Positions 9,416 to 21,965 are shown, counted from the stretch's first letter. The stretch is 64,000 nucleotides of DNA from Carposina sasakii (GCA_014607495.2 CP053161.1:5651115-5715114); one strand, 5' to 3'. Made by a program: numbers and translations. The notes: generated by a model from the sequence alone, not told the origin.

Positions 9416-11320
9416 TCTGACCCCAGTGACGTGTTTCTGACCCCAGTGGCGTGTTATTCTAAGTCTGACCCTGTTAAGATACGAGGATATCTCCCATATC
9501 CTGCAGTTTTGGTTTGGATATTCATTATGAAATGAACACAAAATTTTATAATGTACTCCCAATTTGATTTATGCTTAGCGCGATTTTTGTTTTCAACATT
9601 AATTTAGAAAGCATTTGAATGAACATCTTCATTCTTAAAGCTATCATGAATAAAGTAGCATTTTAAGCTCCTTCTTTCTACCCGCTGTGACCATAAGTCA
9701 TTCAGCCTAGAGACAGTCCAATGAATGCTAAATTGAATTCTTGTTAACTTTATGAATAAAATATTTTGACTCAAAAAATTGATCTTGAATTTTAGGGTGA
9801 CTATTATATTAAGCAATATTTATTGCACCTATGAAATATAATTACAATGAAATTCAAAGCTTTTCTAGCAGCATCTTACTTCTAATAAGTCGCTTTTACT
9901 CTACACCACAGTTTTCGAGCTCAAAGCCCAAATATAAAGTGCTTTTATATAAATGGATACAGATGGCCACGCTTTGCACAGCAGGTGTGCTAAACGGGGC
10001 TTAAACATATTTAACTTTAAGATACAGATTTTATTAGTATCGGATTCGCAGTAAACATATTCATAATTATCTATACTGTGCCTTTGGAAATAAATAAGTA
10101 GGTACTTTTTTCTTTTGACACAAGACCTAGCTGTTCCCTTCAAATTCCAAAACGAATTTCAACCCTAAAGAGACGATCACATATCTCATACACTATAAAA
10201 CACACACTATTCCTATAAAATCGTAATAAAAGATATAATAGCGGTAGGTAAGGATGTATGACTTATGTAACTAGGAAAGGGTAAATAATAATAAGAATGT
10301 AAATATAATTCATCAAATATATTACGAGAAAATCGTTTTCATATAGGTACTTTCACATAACTTCCTTCCTTATGCTTTATTACATTGAAGAAATTTGCTT
10401 GCAAAGGACAACGTTAAAAATATAATACTAGCAACCAGTTTCTTGCTTTGCTCAGCTTTATAGAGGATGAAAATGACAGCCAGGCAAATATTGATATGGT
10501 GACTTTAGTTACACTATGATTTTGAGGCGAAAACCACTGAAATTTTTCGCAAGTCTATAGCCTAAAGGCTTGTCGCATTTTAGTTTGAGAGGTGTAAAAT
10601 TTTACGCAGATGGATTTTTAAAATTAAATAAATGATCATCGATTAACTTTACATCAAAAATAAAGACGTAATTCTGTCAAAAGTTCTCAAGAAAAACACA
10701 TTTTCATTGGAATCGGCCATACATCTGAAAGAGGAAGTGCGAAGTGGCTTAACGTATGAAACTTTCATGAACCGGAAGAGAAACGTCTAAATGGTGGATA
10801 TCCATCAATGTCCTTCCTGTGATGTAGAATGTTAGATACTGATAAATATTTATTTAATATTAAAAGGGTTTTATCAGCTTATGCGTATCTCACTATCAAA
10901 TATTAATGAAATCGATTTTACTCTACTTCTTTGGGGTTACCAAGAAAAAAATATGAAAGGTAGAAATTAAGCCTTGTACATACTCGTAATATTGCCATTA
11001 TGTCTGTTGCATACAATTTTATTGTAGCAATAAATTACTGGTATTATCTAAACTGCAATATTTAACATATTGTTTAAGTTTTTACTAGACAATAATGGCG
11101 TATAAATAATGAAATTCAAGCATTGCTCTAGAATGTACAAGAAAATGGACCTTTACTTTACTTTTGAGCCACAAACTACACAAATCAGATAGAATTTTGT
11201 TATTAAGAGCAATATTCCTATTTTACGATAGTTAAAATGTTAAACAGATGTGATCGGGATCTTTATTATAATCTTTATCAATTTATTTTAAATTATGTAA
11301 TATAAACATACATTTTTATA
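9416..11320. other. Intergenic with an inverted MITE trace
   Basis: A short tandem doublet, ctgaccccagtg(a/g)cgtgt, lies at 9,418-9,455. At 10,472-10,550 an antisense fragment of the mariner-like MITE family (gacagccaggcaaatattga) is present. The rest is unassigned. Confidence 0.4.
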
Positions 11321-11365
11321 GACACGGCCATAGAGGAATAAGATCTTATTCCTCTATGACACGGC
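11321..11365. mobile_element. Perfect palindrome flanked by an 8-bp direct repeat
   Basis: 11,329-11,358 is a perfect 30-bp palindrome centred on AGATCT (arms catagaggaataaga). It is flanked by GACACGGC at 11,321-11,328 and again at 11,358-11,365. An 8-bp duplication around two fused inverted ends fits a hAT-type element reduced to its termini. Confidence 0.7.
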
Positions 11366-11384
11366 TGTGATCCCTAAATGAGGT

Positions 11385-11670
11385 AGCTAGATTTGCAGGA
11401 TCGTAATAAAATCCCATAACCACGGGGTAGGTACATAATATGTAAATGATCACAAGTTGCTAGCGTATCGCCTGAGAAAAGGCCCGAATTACTTACAGCC
11501 AACTTTAATAACCGATTTTTGCATATTTCAGATTAAATATTCCATTAATGTTTTCATACAAAATTTTAAAAATCCGAGATTCTTTATGATTTCTAGTAGC
11601 CATTGAAATTGGCCAGCACGGAAGGAGATGCAGCTGATGTATTCTAGTGAAGCCCCACATAAGCACGGTA
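11385..11670 (+). repeat. SINE-like repeat ('tgctagctcatcgcctgag' family), interrupted
   Basis: Left part 11,385-11,500 (tttgcaggatcgtaataaaa; tgctagcgtatcgcctgag). The right part resumes near 11,615 (gcacggaaggagatgcagct, gaagccccacat). About 110 bp of unrelated sequence lies between. Confidence 0.55.
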
Positions 11671-12429
11671 TCTATCAAAAGATGGAGGATATTCAGTAAT
11701 AATTAAATTTTAAACTAACTAGACCAAACCACTATAAAATCACCATGATTTTTGCAACAAATTCTTCACGAACCCTACAATTTATGTGGATTCGGTGCAC
11801 GTTTTCTATTTTTACTTGGAGTGTACAATTTTTAAGTTCGAGCAAAGTAATGTGTATAAAGTTGGTACGTGCGTCCAGCTCTCCAGGATTTATAGTCTAT
11901 GCAACAGTGCTGCCAACTTCATTTGCCAGTCTCCCTAAAGCATGCCGTTTAAGAAAGGTTTTAGATACTTTTTTAAATTTGAGTTAATACTTTTTCCGAG
12001 TCTGACTCCTATATTGTTTTATGAACTTGGTATCCTATTTGGTTTTTATATACAAAAATTTAATCTTCAGCTTCATATAACAGCTTTTTTACGTCCCCTT
12101 GTCATTCACTCGCAAAATTTTCATTAAAATTGCCACAATTCAGGGAGTTTAACACAATGGCCATGCACCGAAGTCCCACTGCGGCAGAGCGGTTTCAATT
12201 TAAAAGACGAATGTATCAATGTCCTTGAACGGAATTGGTCGTATGTTATCGATGACATCACGAGTATTGCTAGGACAAAAAATGTATATAACGGTTCTTC
12301 ACTAGAATATATCAGCTTCAGTAATAATTGTTCTACTTCGTCATATACTACATATGGGCAGCGTGAAAAGTCTAACCGAAAGATAAACGGAAGACTTAGA
12401 CAGGGTGATGGTATCTGCTAGATATAGGG
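11671..12429. other. Intergenic, nothing recognised
   Basis: Two short + strand ORFs (11,745-11,987 and 12,061 region) have no domain, codon pattern or neighbour to support them. Confidence 0.4.
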
Positions 12430-12515
12430 TGTTTCTATCCGGTCCTAGTGGAGGATATTACGGCAAGGGCTATGTTTCAGCAGTGGATTTGATGACTGTA
12501 ATGATGATGAAGATC
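12430..12515 (+). repeat. Degraded LINE 3' end
   Basis: Reads gggctatgtttcagcagtgg, then gactgtaatgatgatgaaga, a diverged sense copy of the RTE-like terminus with its (ATG)n tail. Confidence 0.4.
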
Positions 12516-12823
12516 ACTCACTAGGTACAATAGAAATTTGTACCCTTCCTGTACCTACTTATTTGTAAATAAATAAAACTAGGTAGGTACACTTTGATCG
12601 GAGATAAAAAAAAGTTCACCGCTGCTTATACCTATAGTCTACATTGACGGGTTGACAATGTATATGTCATATACTCGTTGTAATTAGGCCAACATGTAAA
12701 TGAAAGAAAATCGTCATACAAATATTAATGGTATGAGAATCTTAATACTTAGTACTTAAATTTGCACAAGTTTTTGCGGCATACTGGGGCATATTGGACT
12801 TGTTTATGTACCTGTGGCACCTA
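12516..12823. other. Intergenic, nothing recognised
   Basis: AT-rich, no feature seen. Confidence 0.35.
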
Positions 12824-12930
12824 CAGGATGTGGATAATAGCCAGGCAAAAACTGAAATGCTGAACAAGTACCATACTGTTGAGTTATACGAGAGTATTAT
12901 TACTCGCAGGAAATGCATTTTAAATTTGAT
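12824..12930 (+). mobile_element. Mariner-like MITE, left-end fragment
   Basis: Left end caggatgtggataatagcca, followed by ggcaaaaactgaaatgctga and ttactcgcaggaaatgcatt. Matches the first 100 bp of the elements at 13,222, 41,185, 47,947 and 51,724. No right end follows. Confidence 0.55.
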
Positions 12931-13221
12931 AATCTCTAATAAGTAGATAATCCTAGATAGCTCAATACCAAAAAAATGTAATTAAATAATATTTAATAAG
13001 GAATGCTTCTATTGCAGTTAAAAATACCGCTGTAGCTCTCGTGAGTGGCCATAAAGCACGCTTGAATACGAGGTGCGCGCTCCGCGTTAATGCTAGTTTT
13101 ATGGCCCGACAGATTTTTTACAGAGATGAAGTATGGGATTGCAGAAAAATAAATTAAAAAACGACACAGAAATCTTAAAATTAAAACTATGATGATAGCC
13201 CCATAGCCTCGTCCATTTACA

Positions 13222-14241
13222 CAGGGTGTGAATGACCACCAGGCAAATACTGAAATGCTGAACAAGTACTTACCATTGTATTGAGTTATATGACAGTGTT
13301 ATTACTCGCAGGAAATGCATTTTTAATTATTTTTTCCGCGATGCTTCCCGCGCCAATAGCGAATATGCATTTTACACGAAAACAGATTTTTTATATTATA
13401 TTCGAAAGATATTAGATAGATAGATACAAACATAAAAGGAGTAAAAACCTACAATTTTACCCATATTTTGATTTATCTCATTGATTTAATAAATACTTTA
13501 ATAATGTATGAACCTATTAATAAACAATTGTTATTAACAAATATACACAAAAATGTTATATTACGTTTATAAAATAAATTTGCATTTTTTGCCCATACTA
13601 ATTTCAGACTGTTATTTACTACTAGTGGACGCCCGCGACTCCGTCCGCGTGGACTGCAAAAAAAAACAAAATGTTGATATAAACCCGATTAAAATATTTA
13701 TATGATATTTTTTCGAAATATTTATATGATATTTTTTCGAAATAAAAAGTAGCCTATGTTCTGTCTCAGGGTCTAAAGATTGTCTGTACCAAATTTCATC
13801 AAAATCGGTTGCGAGGTTTAAGCGGGAAAGCGTAACAGACAGACAGACAGAGTTACTTTCGCATTTATAATATTAGTTGGGATTAGTTGGGATGACGTCA
13901 AAGTCTATGCCATTTTAGTAAGGAGCAAACGGAGCGTTTCAAAAACATTTTGCCCGCTCGTATTTTTGAATCGCTGTAAATCCAAAAAGTTTAAACTTAG
14001 TTATGCCATTCCAAGGGCAAACTTTATTCATTTTTACGTAGAATCTAAATATGAAATTTAAAAAATCATGCATACCTATATATACCCTATTATACCGGAC
14101 GATCCTGTGACTAGTTAAATGGGCTTCTTAGTTATTATGTCATAGGTACATTTCTATTTCGGGATCACTTGTGACTCTCCATAAGTGTTGATAAATTATT
14201 TGAGCAAAATTAAAAAGTATTTTCCTGGCTGTCACAACCTG
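13222..14241 (+). mobile_element. Mariner-like MITE interrupted by other DNA
   Basis: Left end cagggtgtgaatgaccacca at 13,222. The family's right half resumes near 14,095 (gatcctgtgactagttaaat) and ends ggctgtcacaacctg at 14,241, followed by TA. About 740 bp sits between the halves, including a Helitron-like fragment. The family's flanking TA and inverted caggc...gcctg ends suggest Tc1/mariner mobilisation. Confidence 0.6.
13621..13885 (-). repeat. Helitron-like repeat fragment inside the MITE
   Basis: Begins ctagtggacgcccgcgactc and ends near acagacagacagagttac, then gcatttataatattagt. It is the reversed form of the CTAGT-ended repeat. A 30-bp segment around ttatatgatattttttcgaa is duplicated in tandem at about 13,697-13,745. 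Confidence 0.55.
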
Positions 14242-14335
14242 TATAGGTTATAGGTGCTTTCCCGAACCATTGAGTCCAACCTACCAACACCCTTAGGATT
14301 TAAACATACAAAATGTTTTGTATTTAATTTTACCT

Positions 14336-14575
14336 ATCATCATCATCATCATCAGCCTATTTAAGTCCCCTGCTGGACGTAGGCCTCCCTCAGGGCACGT
14401 CACCAGACTGCCATGGGGGTATTTGCCCATAGTCACACCGCTGGGCAGGCGGGTTGGTGACCGCAGTTTGTATTTTGGACCACGGGAGGCGCTGCTGCCC
14501 ACCTCCCGGAAACCCTTAATCGCCTCGTACGATACCCACAGGCAGACATGGGGTGGTACGAATTCTACCTATAAG
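14336..14575 (-). mobile_element. RTE-tailed repeat, antisense
   Basis: (CAT)n, then agcctatttaagtcccctgc and tggacgtaggcctccctcag, followed by a longer body: atttgcccatagtc, ggcaggcgggttggtgaccg, cgcctcgtacgatacccaca, gacatggggtggtacg. The same body follows at 43.5 and 46.6 kb, so it is one long family rather than only the last 60 bp. ORFs on both strands here are readings of the repeat. Confidence 0.65.
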
Positions 14576-14924
14576 TATTTTTAATTATAATATTTCTAGC
14601 TGAACCTAAACTCAACTACATAGGTACTCCAAAGTAAAATCTGTTTTTCCAAAACCGAAGTGTTTATGTAAATTTAATACAAAGTTAGCGAGTTAGCAAT
14701 TTCTATTCCCAGTACTAATCTTACCAGAATATATTTTAATAACAAGACTCAGACTTCAAACTGAGGAAAGTTCATCTTGAATAATTAGGGGAGTTAGACA
14801 AAGTAACGTTATTTGTCGATCTAATCGATAGAGGTTCGTCACCGACAAGTTTGGTCCAATAGGAAGCCTCCATTTTCGCGCGCTCGTCAAGTCACGTGAT
14901 GAATTCCAATCGCGATTGGTCGAA
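14576..14924. other. Intergenic, nothing recognised
   Basis: No supported feature. Confidence 0.35.
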
Positions 14925-15020
14925 GTATTAACACAATGAATTGTTAGAATTGTACTTGCACGGAATGCAGAGGCCGTGGGTTCGAGTCCCACTCGGGTGA
15001 AGATTTTTTTCATTTTTTTA
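14925..15020 (+). repeat. tRNA-related repeat with a B box
   Basis: Contains gtgggttcgagtcccactcg, a good Pol III B box inside a short stem, followed by ggtgaagatttttttc. No A box or cloverleaf precedes it, so it is not a tRNA gene. The tail (actcgggtgaagattttttt) is found again at 28,967-28,988. The - strand reading TRVGLEPTASAFRAS is an artefact of this box. Confidence 0.5.
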
Positions 15021-15367
15021 CTGATAATATAAACAGCGACAGGGCTTTTAAAAAAGGAGGCTCTCACATAAATTATTGAAATGTTCGATTAATAAAAAAA
15101 TATTAAACAAATTTCAAACACTATTTCTACGATACTTTACTATAGACACAGCTTAAGGTGACTCCGTGCTCAATAATAATTCGAAAACGCATGTACCTAC
15201 TGAGTTTATTTATTAAAGTTTCGAGAAAGTTTTACGCAATTTGCGAGTCCCACGGATTTCTTGAAATCTACATAGATCGCGAACAATGTTTCAAAGCTTC
15301 AACGTAACAGTCATTCCAAATTCAAATTGGATAGTTCATCGTTCACACTTTGCCTATATATTTGATA

Positions 15368-15700
15368 CTAGTGGACGCCTGCAACTCCGTCCGCGCCCGA
15401 TCGTACATACTGCAGAGCAAACAAAATGTCGAAATTATCCGGGATAAAAATGTTAACCCGGGATAATGCCTATGTGTTATTTTTTTTACACTTAAACACA
15501 TTACATTATTATTTACAAAATGAAATATTATAAGTAACAGGGTGTTGGACTAAAATGTAATCCTAGCAAAGTCCACTGTTATTCTTATCTATATTATCGT
15601 AAAGTTTCATTAAAATCCATTGAGTAATTTTTGCGCAAAAGAGTAACAAACATACATACATCCTCACAAACTTTCGCGCTTATAATATTAGTCGGATTAT
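15368..15700 (-). repeat. Helitron-like repeat fragment
   Basis: Starts ctagtggacgcctgcaactc, continues tatccgggataaaaatgtta, and ends with acatacatacatcctcacaa and cgcttataatattagt. Full-length type seen in reverse; interior diverged. Confidence 0.55.
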
Positions 15701-15888
15701 TATGAGTGATTGAAATGTGTGCGTTTGCCAAATTATCTGCAAAGTGGTAGAAAAAGGAACTACAGTCACCACGTTGAAATATCATTTCGTTCGGTAATAC
15801 ACGGCGACATCTTCAGTTTACTAATAAGTTGGTAAATCGACTAGAGAAATGTGACACACATACGAGTAACTAAGGGTTTCCATACATG

Positions 15889-15992
15889 CTGCGTCGTCGA
15901 TTCACGATGCGACGTCGTCGATTCACGATGCGACGTCATCGATTCACGATGCGACGTCGTCGATTCACGATGCGACGTCGTCGCTTCGTGGA
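15889..15992. repeat. 21-bp tandem repeat, about 4.5 copies
   Basis: Unit gattcacgatgcgacgtcgtc, with one copy changed to gacgtcatc. The unit contains the palindrome GACGTC. The array is CG-rich against AT-rich surroundings and starts abruptly after 'tttccatacatgctgcg'. The ORF across it (repeating RRRFTM) is not a gene. Confidence 0.9.
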
Positions 15993-16179
15993 AATCTACT
16001 TGTATTTACTTATTTTTTTAGTTAATGAAAAACGTTATAATTCATCCTGCATTGTATCTTATCAATATTATTTGCTCGAAAACATATAAAATAAGCGTTC
16101 ATAGGTAATATTAAGTAAATATAGAATAACAGTATAAGTTCGCTATGATACTGTTGTAGTACATACATATATGAATGGG

Positions 16180-16975
16180 ATAGCCAAAGCGTTCGCTAAA
16201 ACTTATACAGAACTTCCTACCCATATCGGCCAAGATTACGTTAGTCAACGCTCTGTTGCTCCCAATCATTGACTATGCTGATATCTGCTACCTCTTACAG
16301 AAGAAATCTTAGATAAGTTATACCGCCTTCTCAACATGTGTATTCGATATAATTTTTGGATTGCGTAAATATGACCAATTGACCACATATCCCAATATCG
16401 TACATAGCTAAACTGGCTCAATATTAGACATCGACGTTATCTTCACCTACTTTCCTTCTTGTTCAATACCCTGAACCATCCTCTTGCTCCCTAATACATT
16501 TCCGAACGCTTCGAGTTCTTCTCCTCCTGCGATAGACCACTCCGGTCTAGCCGCAACAAAACCCTCCGTGAGCCCGAGCGCAATGCTACTTTGTATTCTG
16601 ACTCTTTTACTGCCACTGCTGTTCGAACGATTCGAGCTTATGGAACGATCTACCAGTAGCGATTCGGGAGTCTTCTAATGTGGAGATATTTAAGTCGAGA
16701 GTAACTAAGCACTACAGGACAGTCCAGAACCTAGTCCATGTCTAATGTTATATTATGTGTAAGTATGTACTAATTATAGAATTAAGTGTGCTTAGCTACT
16801 AGTGTTTGTTATTTAATATTTATTTTTATGTAAAGCCTATCTTTAAAATTGTTATGTATATTGCACTACCTGTACATTCTCACCACAAATATTGGTTGAC
16901 TGGTAGAGAATGCTGCATAGCATTAAGTCCGCCATTGTATAAACCTTTAGACGTGCAATAAAGAATTTAAAAAAG
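16180..16975 (+). pseudogene. Non-LTR retrotransposon, RT C-terminus remnant
   Basis: Frames read, in order, AKITLVNALLLPIIDYADIC, FGLRKYDQLTTYP and SERFEFFSSC-like words that mark the C-terminal end of jockey/CR1-type RTs. A final part gives RESSNVEIFKSRVTKHYR. Many stops and shifts separate them. The 3' end has ttggttgactggtagagaat, gcattaagtccgcc and gcaataaagaatttaaa, the usual 3' UTR of these LINEs in moths. Dead copy. Confidence 0.75.
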
Positions 16976-19156
16976 CGTCATCTGGTTTATTCCAGTAATG
17001 CCCCGCATCAATGCAGGTAAAATATTGCCTAGATCACCTAGAGCTAAATAAAACGAGACGCTCAGAAACGAACGGGATGGCGGACATCTGTGGAGGCCCT
17101 CTGCCCCATCTATGGGACACAGGAATATAAGTAAGTACTCGTAAGTTTAGTGCAATTCAGCAATGAGTAAATATAAATTTGGGTTATGTAACATCAATGC
17201 CAAATTATATTACATTGTCTGGACACCCAGTTTAGAATGAAACGTGTCTAAGCTATTTTATTAATTTTTGAAGAAAGTAAAGCGTGGTCGTACCTTTAAC
17301 TTTAATGATACCTCTAGTAAAGTTTCCAGGAGTTTACGATGACTACAGAATAATTAGAAAAATCATATCGTTGGATAATACCTATAAAGGAAACTATGTT
17401 ATAGGCAACTATGTAATTACTGAATCATGTTTTTTTTTAAATATTACAGAGACACACCATTTTTTTTAAATCTGTATAGATACCTATCGATAAGCAAATA
17501 TACAAGTGCAAAGGTTAATCACATAATTGCACATTTAAACTACTTAAATATAAAGAAATAAACTTACATAGTTTATATACACTTTAACCTGTTTGAAGCA
17601 ATAATTCAGCTTATAGGATGAGAAACCTGGACATGGAACCATTAAGGCAATAGACTTACTATAATTTCCTTAAACAAGATTGTTTCCACTGTGAGAACAA
17701 GACGTAGCTATAAGCAATGTAGAGCAACATCTCTTTTTTGTAAAATGAATAATCCTGCTTTTATGCTAACGTCCAAATTTATTACATATGCAGAAATATT
17801 TATAATTTTATGTAGATAATCGCCTTTTTATTGACGTGGCGTTAAAAGCCATCGTAAGCTGAAAGGACAGTTAATATTTTATGAAAAAAAGATTTCGTAA
17901 AAAAAATTGTTACTCAAGTCACGAAAACTTTTGACCTTCAATGTTTATGAAACTTGGATTAATTTTGTCGAAAAATTCCAAACTTGGCAGGGCACATTAT
18001 TTGTTGAAAAAACTTATTTGAACACGACATATACAAGTTTTTTCTTTTATTTCGGTTACCTATAAGAAAAAGAACATTAACTACTAATGACTGAAGGTAG
18101 CGGACCCTCGTCAAAACGACCTAAATAAAATATCTCGTGTTTTCTTTAAGGTATTTCATTATTTTGCGCTATCTCTAGGAAAACCAATAAGGCTTTTTAT
18201 AACTGTCTTATTGTGTGGCTACGTCGGGATTGATTTCATTTTAGGTGTTTCACGTTGTGTCTCGTCAATGTGTATTTCTTTATGTATTGGTCGACTGAAA
18301 TGCTCCAAAGCGTAATACAGTTGAATTTTGAGATTTGGCTTTTGACTATAATCTCGGATTATAAATTAAATGAATGAGAAGTGTTAATATAAAAATATGC
18401 AGCTGCGTTTAATGAAATAAATATGAAAATAATATTTATGAATTGGTCATTTAAATAAAATAATCACTAATGGGTCACAAAATGGTCTGACGATTTAAAA
18501 GTTATTAAAAATGTCTATCTAACAAGAGTTCATTCACAAAATCCGTGACTTTAGCTAGGACTTCAATTCTTAAACTTTTTTTCTATACCTAATCTTAAGA
18601 TCGCGTATAAAGCTAGAGAAGAATGAGATTTCACCTGTACGATTCACACTCCCCGCACTTGTTCAAAGCCTCGTATACGGTCACATAATTTTTTGCACTA
18701 GCATTGTACTCGTATACGCAAAAAGGTCAAATAAAAATAGATAAAAAGTGTATGTAGGTTCTTGAACGATTTGTGGTTTTTTATCGAGTGTAAAATTCTA
18801 ATTTGGAAAACAACAATTTACCTTTATATGCCCTCTTAAGTTAAAATGTGTGCATCACAATAATCTAGTTAAATGGTAACAAAACCTGTTTAATTCAGTA
18901 ACAAGGTACACAATTATATAATTGAATCAGATACGTGTTCCGTGTTGAACGCCGAGTCTAATCGGGGCCCAATCCTCTGTAACATAGTATGTTCTAGCTA
19001 GTTTACCTATTGGGCCCTTAAGTTAACGAGTATAGGTAAATGTTTTTTAATAAAAAAAATTACACATCTCGGAATTATCAAAGGAAAAAAAACTATTTTA
19101 AAGATTAGTGGACTTGACTTACCTACTTACTAATGCTAAACTCGTAGAAGCTTAAG
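16976..19156. other. Intergenic, nothing recognised
   Basis: 2.2 kb of AT-rich DNA. ORF 17,284-17,469 has no supporting feature. No repeat boundary recognised. Confidence 0.4.
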
Positions 19157-19221
19157 ATAGCAAAAAGAGAGGATAATTATTTTAATTAGTTATTAAAATA
19201 ATTATCCTCTCTTTGTGCTAT
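19157..19221. repeat. Inverted repeat, 27-bp arms, 7-bp loop
   Basis: Arms 19,159-19,185 (gagaggataattattttaa in its inner part) and 19,193-19,219 pair with one mismatch near the outer end around ttagtta. It may be a minimal MITE or a hairpin. Confidence 0.7.
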
Positions 19222-19224
19222 ATA

Positions 19225-19295
19225 TATATTGGACTCCTCCAATGGCCTATGTTCAGCAGTGGACATCTCATGGCTGAGAATGATGAATGATGTGC
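19225..19295 (+). repeat. LINE 3' end, sense, diverged
   Basis: tggactcctccaatggccta, then tgttcagcagtggacatctc and a gatgaatgatg tail match the RTE-like terminus. Confidence 0.5.
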
Positions 19296-19384
19296 AAAGT
19301 GACATGATTAACGCTCTGCCTTACAGCGCAGCCCTGCATCACCAATACAGCCCGGTTCAGTAGGTGTGATGACAACAAATCAAA

Positions 19385-19632
19385 AATTCAGAACTACCGG
19401 ACCGTTTGTAAGGTACCTAATTCTCCTCTATTCATTGGACTATGAACCTTTTCTCAAAATTTAAGACTCGAAATCACATGTTTGATTCTGTAAATAGAGT
19501 AGAGAATACTCGTATCTAAATACAATCTCAAAAATTAAACATGTGATTTCGAGACACAAATTTCGGAAATTCCTTCTCAATAATGGGCTATGTTCATAGC
19601 ATTTCGCTTAACATAGCCTTTTTGTTACACCT
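19385..19632. mobile_element. Diverged MITE related to the one at 62,247
   Basis: Shared inner words are agactcgaaatcacatgttt and its inverse aaacatgtgatttcgag, then agcatttcgcttaacatagc and ttgttacacctgta at the right end. The left end is not recognisable. A further fragment lies at 27,488-27,560. Confidence 0.55.
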
Positions 19633-19658
19633 GTAAGCCTCAAAAAGAATAACTATGT

Positions 19659-19835
19659 ATTCACTATGGGTGCGCCCACCACCGGGCCCTACACCCTCCA
19701 CTGACCCTCGGATCTGATAACTCATAATTGCGACAACAGGCACTTGCACTAACTACAATCGCCATGAGAAACCAGACCCGAGCACCTAGCATGCAAGACG
19801 ATACATTGCACCACTCCGAAATCAAAAACTAGATA
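19659..19835 (+). mobile_element. MITE of the 1,298 family, right end lost
   Basis: Left end cactatgggtgcgcccacca, then the body through tgcactaactacaatcgcca to agcatgcaagacgatacatt. The closing inverted repeat is missing. Confidence 0.65.
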
Positions 19836-20371
19836 AATAATCTACATATGTTTCGCCAACAACCGTGGCATCCTCAGGATTATAGAAATTAGTAAATTAG
19901 TAAACCACTAATTACTATGAACCTCTAAAACCCAACACATTACTTATAATAACTTTTACTGCTGCTATTTCTAAATAAAAAACAGTTTGATGTTTAAATA
20001 GTATTTTAAGTAATGTAAGATAATATTTTTCGTAATAAATGTTTAAATTATTTTTTTTTTTAATATTCGACTGTACTGGGGCACCTCAAAACATTAAGCC
20101 AGCTATTTAATATTTTGTATATTTGTTTTATATAATACAATGCAACTTTTCATAGCTATGCCGTTGAAAAAAAAAAACTTTTAAAATCTCCATACATTAT
20201 CGCTCCACCCTAATGTATAAGGTGTTTCCAAAATTAGTAATTTGTTTTTGACACGAGACTAGGTTGGGAAAAAAAACAACTTTTACCATGGGATCAACTC
20301 AAATACCTGAAAAAATATACGTTTTAGTGCAGTATGTTTTAGTTATCAAGTTTGTATGAAACATTTGTTTT
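19836..20371. other. Intergenic, nothing recognised
   Basis: Poly-T/poly-A rich; no feature. Confidence 0.35.
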
Positions 20372-20836
20372 TTTACCCGACTGCGCGACGCAAAGGAGTG
20401 GTATTGTGTTTATCTGCCTATGTATGTATGTTCCTTTGAAGCACTACACAGACCAAATGCCTCGCCCGATTTTTATAAAACATACGTCAATCGATTCCTC
20501 TTATGAATGTCACTAAAGACATGACGTTAGTGAAAATCCAATATGGCGACTACTGGACGCCATTTTGTGAAAATGAAAAAAATTTAAGTCGACAAACTAT
20601 ATCGAGTGGGATCCATTATCCGACAGCCAAGCTAATATTTCAGTGGATCCTGGCTGTTCAGTTGTTATGTTACGATCATTAGAAAATATTTTATGTTCTT
20701 CAATAGTATTCATTCCATAATAATATTATAGAATTCTAGACCACTGAACATCTAAGTGCTTGTTTTTTTTCTTTTCAGTTTTTTTTTTATTATATACATT
20801 ATTTGGTTCTTTTTTAAACAGTCGGGTTTTGGATTT
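20372..20836. repeat. Repeat with inverted 'acccgactg' ends
   Basis: Left end tttttttacccgactgcgcg and right end aacagtcgggttttgga form a short inverted pair around about 450 bp. Words such as atgccaatccaatatggcg-type ('aaaatccaatatggcgacta') are familiar from common lepidopteran repeats. Superfamily not known to me. Confidence 0.45.
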
Positions 20837-21965
20837 TTTTAATTATGTTTTTTTTATTTGGTTAGATTACTTACCTGAGTAACAAATTAAAACTTTCAAA
20901 ATATTTCAAGCTTATTTTTCAACCAAGAAGCGTTTTGAAGCAGATGCCAAAAGTGATAAATCGAAATAGCTGTACTTGATTTTGATCTGAAGTTTTTTTG
21001 ATATCTCTCAAACAAATGTTGATGCATTATGTTAGCTGCATAACAAACCATCGCAAAATATTACAAGTAGGTAAGTCTTAATTTCAGTAGTACTAATTTA
21101 TATTAAAAAGCACAAAAATTAAATAGTTTCGATTGGTTTTAATAGGATTGTCGGTATCGGTTACATAGAGACATGACTTGAATGATAAGAACTAGTCCGG
21201 ATACACAAAAAATCACGTACTTTGATAACATCTGTAATCTGGTATCAGATGCAATAAAAATCAAATACCTAATATGAATGATAACGATCGTGATACCACA
21301 GTCATTGACAAACAGCGGGAAACGACTTTGTTTTATACATACCTGTATGTAATATTATATGACATATTATAGGAGCTATGAACGATGGTGAAGAGAATGG
21401 GCACGACACGACCACAACAACGACATGACCACGGCTTTTTTGGAAGCAAAATTGTATTAGATAGTATGGCTCGTTTTTCCACTAGACGACACGACCACGA
21501 CACGGCCCCTAATAGTAGATGACGAAATGTCGTAGTCGTGTCGTTGTCCTGTCGTCTAGTAGAAAAACGCCTAATGGATGGACACTGTGAAAGATGACGT
21601 GCGTGTGTATGAATTGAGACTGATTATCGAAATAGCAACAATGGAAGCAGTAAAAGGAAACAATGGAAGATCATGATTAAAACAGTATGTAAATAATACA
21701 GGTGGCCTATTTGAACGTAGCATGTTGTGCATTTACACTAGATCAAAATATATCATCGCATCTCAGATATAGAGCCTCAGAGAGTCATATATATCTCTAC
21801 CAGGACCTCTACCCATATAGGGTCTATTGACAAATTGACAGGTCGATACGACAAATTAACAGTGTATATCTAGATCGGGAACGTTCTACATAATCCAAGA
21901 CTATATCGAACTCGCAGAAGACGATCTATGACGTTTATCACCGATCATCGAATTTATTTTTGTCA
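20837..21965. other. Intergenic with an inverted-repeat cluster
   Basis: At 21,385-21,580 the arm ccactagacgacacgaccac is mirrored by gtcctgtcgtctagtagaaa. The block is rich in cacgac/gtcgtg and looks like a degenerate foldback element. Otherwise unassigned. Confidence 0.45.

Noticed and set aside
14756..15067. 103-codon ORF on the - strand reading TRVGLEPTASAFRAS
   Set aside because: This phrase comes from the tRNA B box of the repeat at 14,925-15,020 read backwards; it is a common false gene.
15886..16089. ORF repeating RRRFTM
   Set aside because: It is a direct reading of the 21-bp tandem repeat.
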